From contig NZ_RAPN01000001.1 in the NCBI RefSeq assembly GCF_003610535.1, forward strand, positions 744,001-808,000: a stretch of 64,000 bases of DNA, read 5' to 3'. The notes under the pieces were generated by a model. The model saw only the letters and a list, made by a program, of their open reading frames with translations, did not search any database and was not told where the DNA came from. Below are positions 16,249 to 25,133 of this stretch, piece by piece. This DNA comes from Mangrovibacterium diazotrophicum. Lineage in GTDB: Bacteria > Bacteroidota > Bacteroidia > Bacteroidales > Prolixibacteraceae. The position numbers and the translations under genes are program-made. Position 1 is the stretch's first letter; each line of letters starts with the position of its first letter.

Positions 16249-16256
16249 CAAATGTA
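16249..16256 (-). promoter_or_regulatory. Candidate -7 box of lacI
   Basis: Read on the minus strand this is TACATTTG, a full match to the Bacteroidota -7 consensus TAnnTTTG, 63 bp upstream of the lacI start. It overlaps the operator-like sequence at 16253-16266. No clear -33 TTTG was found at the usual spacing. Confidence 0.4.
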
Positions 16257-16266
16257 AACGATTTCA
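16253..16266. promoter_or_regulatory. LacI operator variant in the lacI/GH105 divergent region
   Basis: TGTAAACGATTTCA matches the consensus TGTAAACGTTTACA at 12 of 14 positions. It lies in the 185-bp gap between lacI (minus) and GH105 (plus), so it could control both. Confidence 0.55.
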
Positions 16267-16371
16267 TGAAGATAGTTGTAATTTTCCTGAGTTTTTCTGA
16301 GATGAGCCATTGTTGCTGCCTCTAAAACATAAAACCTGATTTTTCATTATCTATTCAATAAACTAATAAAC

Positions 16372-17559
16372 ATGAAGTATTTCGCTTATTTATGCTTACT
16401 GACCATCTTCACCGCCTGCTCGTCGGGCAGCAAGCCTAAAGTTGAAGAATCCCCTGAACCCGTAAAATGGAGCATCAAAATGGCCGACGCCGTGATGACC
16501 CGCAGTGACAGCCTCGGTTATTACAATGGCCGTACCCGTCGTGGTTGGTCGTACGATGTTGCTCTGCTGGGAATGGCCATCGACAAACTGGGGAACATCG
16601 ATCCCAAATATTCGGCCTACATGAAAACAGATATCGACGCAATGGTCGACGAAAACGGCAATGTGGCCCGCTACGATTCGACAAAATTCAATATCGACTA
16701 TGTGAACCCGGCCAAAAACCTCCTGATTTTGTGGGAGAAAACAGGAGACGAAAAATACAAAAAAGCGGTTGGCCAGTTTGTTCGTCAAATGGAAAACCAC
16801 CCGAAAACAAAAACAGGCGGATACTGGCACAAAAAGATCTACCCCTGGCAAATTTGGTTGGATGGTGTTTACATGGGCATGCCTTTCCTGACTGAATATG
16901 CCAAAGATTTTAACGATCCTCGCTGGTTTGATGTGGCTACCCACGAAATCATCCTGGTGCATGAAAAAACCTTAGACCCGACAACAGGCCTTTTATATCA
17001 TGCCTGGGACGAGAGTAAAGAGCAAAAGTGGGCTAACCCGGAAACCGGCCAGTCGCCGCACTTCTGGAGTCGCGCGATGGGCTGGTATGTAATGGCTATT
17101 GTTGATGTACTGGATTATCTGCCGGAAGATCATAAAGACCGGGCTGAGATTATCAAGATACTGCAGGAAACCTGCGATGCACTGCTAAAAGTTCGCGATC
17201 CGAAATCGGGCGCCTGGTACCAGGTGTTGGATCAGGGTGGTCGAGAAGGAAACTACCTGGAAGGCTCGGGAACGGCGATGTACATTTACGCTTTTGCCAA
17301 AGGTGCAAAGAAAGGCTATCTCGATCCGAAATACAAAGAAATCGCTGCTGATGCTTTCGACGATATGGTGAAAACCTTCATTGTAACCGGCGATGACGGA
17401 TTACCGAACATGGTGAATATCTGCGGAAGTTGCGGTTTGGGTGGAAGCCCGACCTATCGCGACGGAAGTTACGAATACTACACTACCGAAAAGATCAATA
17501 CCAACGATACCAAAGGTGTTGCTCCATTTATTTTAGCTGCCATTGAAACGGACAAATAA
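16372..17559 (+). CDS. GH105 unsaturated (rhamno)galacturonyl hydrolase
   Basis: A 395-residue lipoprotein (lipobox FTAC, residues 13-16) of the YteR/YesR type. The (alpha/alpha)6-barrel shows the family block IYPWQIWLDGVYMGMPFL with catalytic Asp164, and further conserved segments FWSRAMGWYVMAIVDVL and EGSGTAMYIYAFAKG. GH105 enzymes remove the 4,5-unsaturated uronic acid left at the non-reducing end after a lyase cut, in the periplasm or at the membrane. It is the only glycosidase of the locus on the plus strand, transcribed alone, divergent from lacI and followed by a strong terminator. Its substrate needs a lyase product, yet no lyase is encoded in the window. Confidence 0.92.
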   Translation: MKYFAYLCLLTIFTACSSGSKPKVEESPEPVKWSIKMADAVMTRSDSLGYYNGRTRRGWSYDVALLGMAIDKLGNIDPKYSAYMKTDIDAMVDENGNVARYDSTKFNIDYVNPAKNLLILWEKTGDEKYKKAVGQFVRQMENHPKTKTGGYWHKKIYPWQIWLDGVYMGMPFLTEYAKDFNDPRWFDVATHEIILVHEKTLDPTTGLLYHAWDESKEQKWANPETGQSPHFWSRAMGWYVMAIVDVLDYLPEDHKDRAEIIKILQETCDALLKVRDPKSGAWYQVLDQGGREGNYLEGSGTAMYIYAFAKGAKKGYLDPKYKEIAADAFDDMVKTFIVTGDDGLPNMVNICGSCGLGGSPTYRDGSYEYYTTEKINTNDTKGVAPFILAAIETDK

Positions 17560-17580
17560 ACCTCGCTGCAAATAATAACG

Positions 17581-17620
17581 AAGGCTCTGATTTTACCAAT
17601 CAGGGCCTTTATTTTTTCTC
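17581..17620 (+). terminator. Terminator after GH105
   Basis: Arms AAGGCTCTGATT (17581-17592) and AATCAGGGCCTT (17598-17609) pair with one G-U wobble around loop TTACC, followed by a T-rich run. Confidence 0.85.
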
Positions 17621-17709
17621 CACAACACGGGCACGCCAGCTGTTCTCATTTAGCACGAGCGACGAATCATTGCAACGAATGGCAGTATTAGCTGGTACAC
17701 CAAGGGAAA

Positions 17710-17751
17710 TAAAAAAGAGGTTTTGAATGAACGAATTCAACAAAACCTCTC
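17710..17751 (-). terminator. Terminator of the GH78-to-GH127 operon
   Basis: Arms AGAGGTTTTG (17716-17725) and CAAAACCTCT (17741-17750), with an A-tract on the plus strand that becomes a U-run on the minus strand. It lies 42 bp beyond the stop codon of the GH127-type gene and faces the GH105 terminator. Confidence 0.8.
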
Positions 17752-17792
17752 CAAATAATCAATTACCAATTATCATAAAAACAAAAACTATC

Positions 17793-19826
17793 CTATTTCA
17801 TCAATGGGATCCAAACGCTCATCTCCCCTTTCCCCCGGTTATCCCAAGCGTAGTAAGGCACAAAACGGAGCGGAATCCGTGTTTCTTTTTCATCCAAATT
17901 TACAGGTTGATACAACTTGTTTTTCCAGCTGCTATCGCCAAGTAAAACACCTTCGCCTTTCAACGCGACCAGTCTCGCACCATCAATTTCAATCGCCTCC
18001 AAGTTCAGTTCCGAAGCCGCATCAACAGCAACATTGAACACATCAACTCCTACAGGCAAATCAGCTGTTTCCACGCAATACACCACAGGGCCGCGTTGCA
18101 CCGCTACCAAGCCCCGGTTGGCTTCAACCATCGGGTTGGTTGCCATCAGCTGCACCGGCATCGGCATGTTCAAACTGATTTGATCGCCCTTTTTCCATTT
18201 GCGCGTGACAGCCACATAAGTTCCCGGTTGACCGTCGGTTGCCACCGGCTCACCATTCACCTTTAATTCAGTCCCATTGCACCAAGCCGGAATACGCAGG
18301 TGAACGCTCATTTCCTTTTTCAATGTTTTTTGAATCGTCAGCACAACCGCTCCATCCCAGGGATAATCTGTTTGTTGGCTGAGTTGGAGAGCGTCGCCGT
18401 CTTCCAAAGTGGTGTTCAAATCATTGGCACCGTAGAAATTCACATACAAACCGTCTTTCGACAAACTGTACATGTAATTGCTGATTTCGGCAACCGTACG
18501 GGCGGTATTTGGAGGACAGCAGTTGCAGTAGGTGATATACGGCTCGCGATCTTTCGACCAGCGCAAATCATGCGAAACCTCGTCGGCCACGGCCAGCGGG
18601 TTGGCGTAGAAATGACGAATACCATCAAGGCTCACCGCTCCCAGCAGACTGTTGTACATCACTTGCTCCATCACATCGGCATATTTGGCGTCAGCTGTAA
18701 CCTGCAACATGCGCCAGTTCCAAAGCAAGTTGCCAATATTGGCGCACGATTCATTATGCGCCGTCAGGTTCGGCAACTCGTAATCCTCGCCGTAGGCCTG
18801 ATGAACCTGCTGAATCGACGGTTGATCGTAAGTGGTTCCGTTTGGCGAAACGCCATCGTACAAGGCCCCACAGGCACCGGTGATGTACATTTTATTTTCA
18901 ACCAGGTCGTGCCAAATCGAATCAAGCGCCGTCATCAATGTCTCGTCCCCGGTTTCGGCATACACATCGGCAGCTCCGGCGTAGAGGTAATTGGCACGAA
19001 CGGCATGGCCCTGCGCCTTGGTTTGCTCGCGAAAAGGAATGCGATCCTGGTTATGATCATGTCCCTCTTCAACCTGGTCGCGGATATCAATCAGTCCTTT
19101 TGCGAGCTCCAGGTAACGCGGGTCACCCAAGGTGCGGTACATTTCCGTTACGCCCATGTAATGTGACGGACAAATAGCATTTTGCGCCAACTCGTAAGCA
19201 TGATTTTTATAGTAATCGTAAAGGAAATCAGTTGCTTTTATCGCAATGTCGAGCAGGTTGCGTTTTCCCGTCAGGCGATAATGCACACAAGCCGCTGTCA
19301 TCAGATGCCCCATGTTGTAGGTTTCAAAATCCATCCGCTCGGCAAACTCGGCTCTTTGTTCCGGATGCTCCCGCTCTTTGATCATCACCGGGGTGTGAAT
19401 ATAACCATCGGCACGCTGCGTCATACCAATCACGGCGATGATCGAATCGATCTTTTGATTCAGGGCTTGATCGTTGTTTTCAGCAGCAATCACAATGGCC
19501 GCTTCCAGCATTTTGTAAAAGTCGCCATCGTGAAACGGAGGGCCAATATGCTCGCCATCTTTCAGTCCTGCCGCAATCTCAAAGTTGGCAAAACCATGAC
19601 TGATTGAATCGTTCAGATACATATCGAGCATGTGCGGTATCATACTGTCTTCGCAAACCCGGTACCGATCGGCCCAAAAACCGGTCGTCCAGCGCACATC
19701 GGTCAGATTCACCGATTCCAGTTTCGCGAACTTGCTTTTCGAGGTATCTACCAGGCCTTTGTACTGTGCCTGCACAAAGGAAACAGCCAACAGCAGTAAA
19801 ATTGACGTGATTGAATATTTGAACAT
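17793..19826 (-). CDS. GH127-type beta-L-arabinofuranosidase family protein (DUF1680)
   Basis: A 677-residue exported enzyme with a signal peptide (residues 1-20, ending VQA). An (alpha/alpha)6-barrel covers residues about 30-460, with beta domains after it. Hallmarks are HNESCANIGNLLWNWRM (Glu near 358) and YCNCCPPN (Cys cluster near 435). In GH127 these give the zinc-bound catalytic cysteine and its Glu ligand. Known activities are beta-L-arabinofuranosidase and, for a rhamnogalacturonan II homologue, aceric acid hydrolase, so the exact sugar is open. It is the last gene of the operon, 3 bp after a GH78 gene, and is followed by a terminator. Confidence 0.85.
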   Translation of the reverse strand: MFKYSITSILLLLAVSFVQAQYKGLVDTSKSKFAKLESVNLTDVRWTTGFWADRYRVCEDSMIPHMLDMYLNDSISHGFANFEIAAGLKDGEHIGPPFHDGDFYKMLEAAIVIAAENNDQALNQKIDSIIAVIGMTQRADGYIHTPVMIKEREHPEQRAEFAERMDFETYNMGHLMTAACVHYRLTGKRNLLDIAIKATDFLYDYYKNHAYELAQNAICPSHYMGVTEMYRTLGDPRYLELAKGLIDIRDQVEEGHDHNQDRIPFREQTKAQGHAVRANYLYAGAADVYAETGDETLMTALDSIWHDLVENKMYITGACGALYDGVSPNGTTYDQPSIQQVHQAYGEDYELPNLTAHNESCANIGNLLWNWRMLQVTADAKYADVMEQVMYNSLLGAVSLDGIRHFYANPLAVADEVSHDLRWSKDREPYITYCNCCPPNTARTVAEISNYMYSLSKDGLYVNFYGANDLNTTLEDGDALQLSQQTDYPWDGAVVLTIQKTLKKEMSVHLRIPAWCNGTELKVNGEPVATDGQPGTYVAVTRKWKKGDQISLNMPMPVQLMATNPMVEANRGLVAVQRGPVVYCVETADLPVGVDVFNVAVDAASELNLEAIEIDGARLVALKGEGVLLGDSSWKNKLYQPVNLDEKETRIPLRFVPYYAWDNRGKGEMSVWIPLMK

Positions 19827-19829
19827 GAC

Positions 19830-22652
19830 TTAGTTTGAGTTTTGAATTTGAAATGAATACGTGCCGGAACCAACTTCAACGACCAGATAATCCCCATCGC
19901 GTCCGGCAATCGCTATATCTTTTCGGTTTGAAATTGGCTTTCCGTTTTCCGAAACCGAAGTTGCGTCATTGGCCAGCAAGTAAATTTTTGCTGAAGTATT
20001 GGCCGGTACCTCCACCGTTTGCACAAAGGCATCTTCTTTTCGCTCCCATCCCGACCGAATTTCTCCATAAATGGACTGATAATTCGCCTTGGCAAATTGT
20101 AGCTGTTCCGTTGGCACTGGTTTAACGACGAATTTTTTATAGCCTGCCACAGCAGGATCTTCCTGCAACCCGGCCACCGTTTGATAAAGCCAGTTGCCCA
20201 CTGCCCCGTAAGCATAGTGGTTGAAGGAGTTCATCCCCACATCCTGGAACGAGCCGTCGGGCTTGATGCAATCCCAGCGCTCCCAAATGGTAGTCGCCCC
20301 TTTGGTTACCGGGTACAACCACGACGGATAACGTTTATTGAAAAGCAATTTGTAGGCAACATCCGGATAGCCGTAATCGCTCAGGGCCTGGCACAAAAGA
20401 GGTGTTCCAACAAAGCCGGTTGTCAGGTGACCAAAATGATTCACATCGTCGGCCAGGCGTTTGGCCACAACCGGAACTAAGTTTTCCGGAAGCAGTTTAA
20501 AGCACAAGGCCAACACGTAGGCAGTCTGTGTGCCCGAAGTCAAGCGACCAGTTTCGGTAACAAACTCCCGGTTAAAAGCTTCTTTTATTTTGGGCAGAAT
20601 AGCCGCATAACGAGCAGCATCTTCCTTCTTGCCCAGGATTTCAGCAGTCTTTTGCATCAATCCGGTTGTGTGATAGAAATAAGCCGTTGCAATCAGCTCT
20701 TTATCTGTATTTGCTCCCGCATAACCATAGTCAGGTGCATTGTAGTAGTACGAATAATACTCGGCAAAAGCCAGCCAGTCGCCAAAGTGGAATCCTGCAC
20801 TGAACACATAGTTGTCGCCCGATTCGCGAATCATGTATTCTTCCCAGCCTTTCATCGAGGCATACTGCCGTTCCAGAATTCCGGTATCGCCGTATGCCCG
20901 GTATACCGTCCACGGAATAATCACCGACGCATCGGCCCAGGCTGTTGCTCCAAAGCCATCCGACCAACCGGTACCGCCGCCGTCTTTCACCACATTAGGC
21001 ACGACCCAAGGCACACTGCCATTCTCTTTTTGGTCCACCGGAAAATCTTGCATCCACTTGGTGTAAAATGAAGCTGCGTCGACATTGAAACAGGCTGTTG
21101 GTGCAAAAACCTGTGCATCGCCGGTCCAACCCAAACGCTCATCACGCTGCGGACAATCGGTTGGCACATCGAGGAAATTACCGCGCAGTCCCCATTGAAT
21201 ATTCTTTTGCAGGCGATTCACCAAAGTATCCGAGCAAACAAAATCGCCGGTTTCCGTCATCGCCGAATGCACCACGCAAGCTTCCAGATCGTCTACCGTC
21301 ACCTCGCCCGGGTAATCACTGATTTTCACATAGCGAAAACCATGAAAAGTGAAACGCGGTGCATAACTTTCAACACCGTCACCCTTGAAAATATATTCGT
21401 CCTCCGCTTTCGCGACACGCAGGTTAGCCGTGTAAAAATTGCCCTCCTGATCCAGCACTTCGGCGTGATTCAGGACAACTTTGTCGCCTTTATTTCCTTT
21501 AAGTTTAAAGTGTACCCAGCCCACCAGGTTTTGCCCGAAATCGAATACCAGTTCCCCTTTGGGAGTGATGATTTTTTCAATCGGTTGAATGCGCTGTATC
21601 ACCTGAACGGGAACGCCATCCGAAGCCACCAGGTTGTCGTAACCATAATCTTTCGTTTCTACGCCATTCCATTCACGGTCATCAAATCCGGCAGTATTCC
21701 AGCCAGTTTGTTCCAAACGCGCATCGTAAGTCTCGCCATTGTAGATATCCGATTTCAGGATCGGGCCGGTGCCGGCTTTCCAGTTTTCATCGCTGCAAAT
21801 CATCTCTGAAGTGCCGTCAGCGTATTCAATTTGAAGTTGAAAAAGCAAAGCCACGTTCTCACCATACGTATTCTTGTTTCCCTGCCAAACCAGAAAACCG
21901 CGATACCAACCGTCGCCCAAAACGACGCCAATCGCATTTTCGCCTTTCGCCAATAAACCGGTAACATCGTAAGCCTGGTATTGCAAACGCTCCTGATAAC
22001 TGGTCCAACCAGGCGTAAACAAATCGTCACTCACTTTCGAGCCGTTCATGCTCAACTCGTACAAACCATGACAAGTCACAAAAGCGGTTGCTTTGCTGAT
22101 CGGCTTCGGGGCCTGAAACGTTCTTCTCAAATAAGGAGAGGGTGTCGATTTTGACACATCTTCATCCAGCTTCGGCTCAATCCATTGGGCTTTCCAGTCG
22201 GCATGACTTAACAAGCCCAGCTCGAAAAATACCGGTTCGCTCCAGGCAGATTCCTTCCCGCGATTGTTGCGAATGCGTACCTGCCAGTAAACCCGTTCGC
22301 CGGATGCCAGTTTCTGCCCGGCATAGGCCAGCTGATTAGACTGATCGCTTTCAACCCAATCAGTATTCCACAATAAATCGGCTTTGTTCTTCAATTCGGC
22401 TGCCGTAGCAGCACAGCGAATTTGGTACGCTTGCTGCATGCTTCCGCGCTCCGAATCCTGCATTTCCCAGCTCAACCGGGGATTTGCCATCCCCAATCCA
22501 ATCGGGTTGTGCTTGTATTCTGTTCTCAGATTGACGGCAGCTAATTTTGTCTGATTGCCGCCCATCGCACTTCCATCCACGAAGAGAAAAGTGAACGCGA
22601 CACACAGCAATGAGCTGGCAATTGTTAGTCGTTTTTTCAATAAGTTGATCAT
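19830..22652 (-). CDS. GH78 alpha-L-rhamnosidase (copy 2)
   Basis: A 940-residue exported enzyme with a hydrophobic signal (residues about 8-28). Fibronectin-like and beta-sandwich domains come first (NPIGLGMANPRLSWEMQ, then WKAQWIEP), followed by an (alpha/alpha)6 catalytic domain with DCPQRDERLGWTGDAQVF near residue 500, holding the general-acid Glu. TTIWERWD near residue 790 holds the general-base Glu. The length fits Bacteroidota GH78 enzymes. It would remove alpha-L-rhamnose from side chains or backbone ends in the periplasm. It lies 56 bp after the DUF5703 gene. Confidence 0.92.
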   Translation of the reverse strand: MINLLKKRLTIASSLLCVAFTFLFVDGSAMGGNQTKLAAVNLRTEYKHNPIGLGMANPRLSWEMQDSERGSMQQAYQIRCAATAAELKNKADLLWNTDWVESDQSNQLAYAGQKLASGERVYWQVRIRNNRGKESAWSEPVFFELGLLSHADWKAQWIEPKLDEDVSKSTPSPYLRRTFQAPKPISKATAFVTCHGLYELSMNGSKVSDDLFTPGWTSYQERLQYQAYDVTGLLAKGENAIGVVLGDGWYRGFLVWQGNKNTYGENVALLFQLQIEYADGTSEMICSDENWKAGTGPILKSDIYNGETYDARLEQTGWNTAGFDDREWNGVETKDYGYDNLVASDGVPVQVIQRIQPIEKIITPKGELVFDFGQNLVGWVHFKLKGNKGDKVVLNHAEVLDQEGNFYTANLRVAKAEDEYIFKGDGVESYAPRFTFHGFRYVKISDYPGEVTVDDLEACVVHSAMTETGDFVCSDTLVNRLQKNIQWGLRGNFLDVPTDCPQRDERLGWTGDAQVFAPTACFNVDAASFYTKWMQDFPVDQKENGSVPWVVPNVVKDGGGTGWSDGFGATAWADASVIIPWTVYRAYGDTGILERQYASMKGWEEYMIRESGDNYVFSAGFHFGDWLAFAEYYSYYYNAPDYGYAGANTDKELIATAYFYHTTGLMQKTAEILGKKEDAARYAAILPKIKEAFNREFVTETGRLTSGTQTAYVLALCFKLLPENLVPVVAKRLADDVNHFGHLTTGFVGTPLLCQALSDYGYPDVAYKLLFNKRYPSWLYPVTKGATTIWERWDCIKPDGSFQDVGMNSFNHYAYGAVGNWLYQTVAGLQEDPAVAGYKKFVVKPVPTEQLQFAKANYQSIYGEIRSGWERKEDAFVQTVEVPANTSAKIYLLANDATSVSENGKPISNRKDIAIAGRDGDYLVVEVGSGTYSFQIQNSN

Positions 22653-22708
22653 ATCCCGTTAATTATTCGTTTATCGTTTTAGGTTTATTTTGAAAGATCT
22701 ATCGCTTG

Positions 22709-25039
22709 TTATTGCATTAAATCGTCCAGATTTTGAATATCCGCTTTTCGCGATTCCGGAATTACCGTCAACTGTTTCACCCGGCCATTTTCATAGTTGA
22801 GTTCAACGGTGGTTTGCTTCGGCAAATGCAGTTTGAAATGCACGTCGCGATCGCGAGGCCAGGCAGGCAACAAATAAATTTGATCGCCAACGGTTTGAAC
22901 CAGCATTTCCTGCAAAGCAATCATCCCCGAACCACCCCAATTGTGATCAGGTGTCCAGTCGAAGCCCGGCCCCCAGAATGCAGGGAAGCGCCGACCGGAA
23001 TCTTTCAGTTTCAGAGTGACCAACGAATCTGCCTCATTGGTCAATCCCAACCGGGCAGCAAAAATCGCATCCTGTTTCCAGCCTTTGTGACTGCGGAATT
23101 TCAAGGCATCCGGATCATATTTCCAGGTGTTCAGCGCAACGTCCAAATCGGGCAGGCCAACCCCATACATTCCCCAAGGATAAACCGGGTACAACTGCGG
23201 AACTTCATAGTTGTTTATCCGCTCCCACAGCTTTGCCGGAGCAATTGTTTTGTGCCCCTCAATTTGGCGAAAGCTAATCGGCGGAATGCGTTTTGACATT
23301 TCCGCGAAAAAATCGTGGTCTATTGCTGAAGCATATTCCACGGGCAAAGCCAGCAGTTCATCCAAAACTGTTTTTAGGGCAGCAATTGTAGAAGTGGCAT
23401 CGTAGGCCATTTTGTAGGTTTCGCAAGCCGAACCCGGATACAAAACCAGCTGCCCGTCGGCGTTCAACTCTTTCGATCCACGCTCGCGCGCCAGGTAGCG
23501 GTAATGCTCATCGAAAAACTTGAGCGAGCTCTCAATCAAAGGCAGATACTTTGAGATATCGGCTCCCGAGTACTGCTGATCCTGCAGGATCATGTGGCAA
23601 AACTCCAGAACAGTATCCCACTGGTATTCCAGCCAGGCATTGTATTGTCGGCCCGGATCGTAATCTTCCGGCCGCTTCCAACCGTATTCGCTCGGATTGG
23701 GCAAACCAAAGTTTTCCAACTGCTCGGTAAAACAAGCACCGTCGTGTCCCCAATAGGTTTGAGATCGAAGCGTCGCATTTTTCAACGTATTCAAATAGAA
23801 ATCGAATTGAGACGGCAACATATCGAAGTCGCCGTTTTTCAGCATGGGGAAATACACCAATCGCTGGTTTTGAGCGGTAAATGTTCCGCCTCCCCAGTTC
23901 CTGAAATCAGCGGTGAATGCCCGCGTTGAATCCGTAAAAACAGGATCAACCGTAAACAGGCCGCCGTTAAACTTGGTCGGGTACTTGCCGTACGCGTTGC
24001 AGGCCAGCATGTAACGAAACAACTGGTAATTCCGTCCTACCTGCCAGCTTACCGACTGTTCGTTTTGGTTATTGGGTTGAATGAAAACGAAACTTCTGTT
24101 CCAGAAATCAGCCCACCACTTTTGTGTTTGCTGAAAAGCTTTGGAGCCCTGCTTCAGGCTTTGCGAACGCAGAGCTGAAAGTTCGTCCTTCCAGACTTCC
24201 CGACTTTCAGTTTGAGCGGTATGCAGGTAGATTTTCAGTTCTTGTTTCTTTGAAGGTGTCTTACTTTTCAGTTTAAAACCTTTGAACTCAGTATCGACAT
24301 ATTTTCCGGATGTCTCTCCGGAGGGAACCATATTTGTTCCCTGCATCAAACCACCGAAAGTGAGATTTTCGAGCGGGTTGAAAAGTTGATCTTTCACCGC
24401 ATCCATCTGCTGTTGGTGAACAGTGACGTCGAACACCGTTTCACCGGAGTTTCGGTGGCAGAACAACACACCGCCATCCGAAAACTCAACCTGATCAGCT
24501 TTGGTCGTCAAGCCTTCCGGGGCAGCCCATTTGTACGAATTGGCGAAGCTTTCCAGTTTCCGCAACGGACGATCTTCGGTTCTCCAACTCTCGTAAGTCG
24601 CTTCTGTTGAAACAGGTTGATTGGCTTCCACTTCAACATGAATCACCGGACGAAAAACATCCACCCAAAGTTTCGCGGTTGCTTTTACCCCTTTGTTTTC
24701 ACCGTCGATGGTCACAAAACCTTCTTTCAGATGCAATTCCTGCTTGAAATTTTCACCGTCGAACGGATTTGGGGAAAGCTTCACCCGAACACGTCCCAGC
24801 TTCAGCATGCAATTATTCTCGTCGAAGGTGCCGCTTTGCGAGACATAGAAAAGCAGGTCGCCTTTTTCAACCCACACATTCAGACCAACATCGCCACCAC
24901 CGCAAGGCATCGACTCGGATGAGTTTGCACTTTGACTGGCCCAAACCAGGTTGTAGCCGTCAAGCCCGACTGGTTGTGCCGAGAGTTTCACGACTAGCAC
25001 CAAAAGTATCGCGATCGTTATCTGAATGTGTTTTTTCAT
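22709..25039 (-). CDS. DUF5703-type putative glycosidase
   Basis: A 776-residue exported protein (signal peptide ending LSA at residue 21). The N-terminal half is a beta-sandwich that starts with NLVWASQSANSSESMPCGGGDVGLNVWVEKGDLLFYVSQSG-like sequence, the pattern of DUF5703. The C-terminal half is a helical (alpha/alpha)6-type domain (WWADFWNRSFVF, YQLFRYMLACNAYGKYPTKFNGGLFT, and an acidic DFRNWGGG stretch). This arrangement recalls GH95-like and related clan enzymes. I cannot assign an activity. It sits between an esterase and a rhamnosidase in a glycosidase-only operon, so a glycosidase for a pectic side-chain sugar is likely. Confidence 0.7.
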   Translation of the reverse strand: MKKHIQITIAILLVLVVKLSAQPVGLDGYNLVWASQSANSSESMPCGGGDVGLNVWVEKGDLLFYVSQSGTFDENNCMLKLGRVRVKLSPNPFDGENFKQELHLKEGFVTIDGENKGVKATAKLWVDVFRPVIHVEVEANQPVSTEATYESWRTEDRPLRKLESFANSYKWAAPEGLTTKADQVEFSDGGVLFCHRNSGETVFDVTVHQQQMDAVKDQLFNPLENLTFGGLMQGTNMVPSGETSGKYVDTEFKGFKLKSKTPSKKQELKIYLHTAQTESREVWKDELSALRSQSLKQGSKAFQQTQKWWADFWNRSFVFIQPNNQNEQSVSWQVGRNYQLFRYMLACNAYGKYPTKFNGGLFTVDPVFTDSTRAFTADFRNWGGGTFTAQNQRLVYFPMLKNGDFDMLPSQFDFYLNTLKNATLRSQTYWGHDGACFTEQLENFGLPNPSEYGWKRPEDYDPGRQYNAWLEYQWDTVLEFCHMILQDQQYSGADISKYLPLIESSLKFFDEHYRYLARERGSKELNADGQLVLYPGSACETYKMAYDATSTIAALKTVLDELLALPVEYASAIDHDFFAEMSKRIPPISFRQIEGHKTIAPAKLWERINNYEVPQLYPVYPWGMYGVGLPDLDVALNTWKYDPDALKFRSHKGWKQDAIFAARLGLTNEADSLVTLKLKDSGRRFPAFWGPGFDWTPDHNWGGSGMIALQEMLVQTVGDQIYLLPAWPRDRDVHFKLHLPKQTTVELNYENGRVKQLTVIPESRKADIQNLDDLMQ

Positions 25040-25133
25040 TTTTGGTCTTTTGAAGAACGCGAGCGAGTGGCAACAGAATTACACACCCGCCTCACATTCT
25101 TTCTTCTAAAACTGTAATCCTCAAATATTCAAA

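Noticed and set aside
18300-19166. Plus-strand open frame of 288 codons
   Set aside because: It is antisense to the GH127-type gene and has no recognisable protein features.
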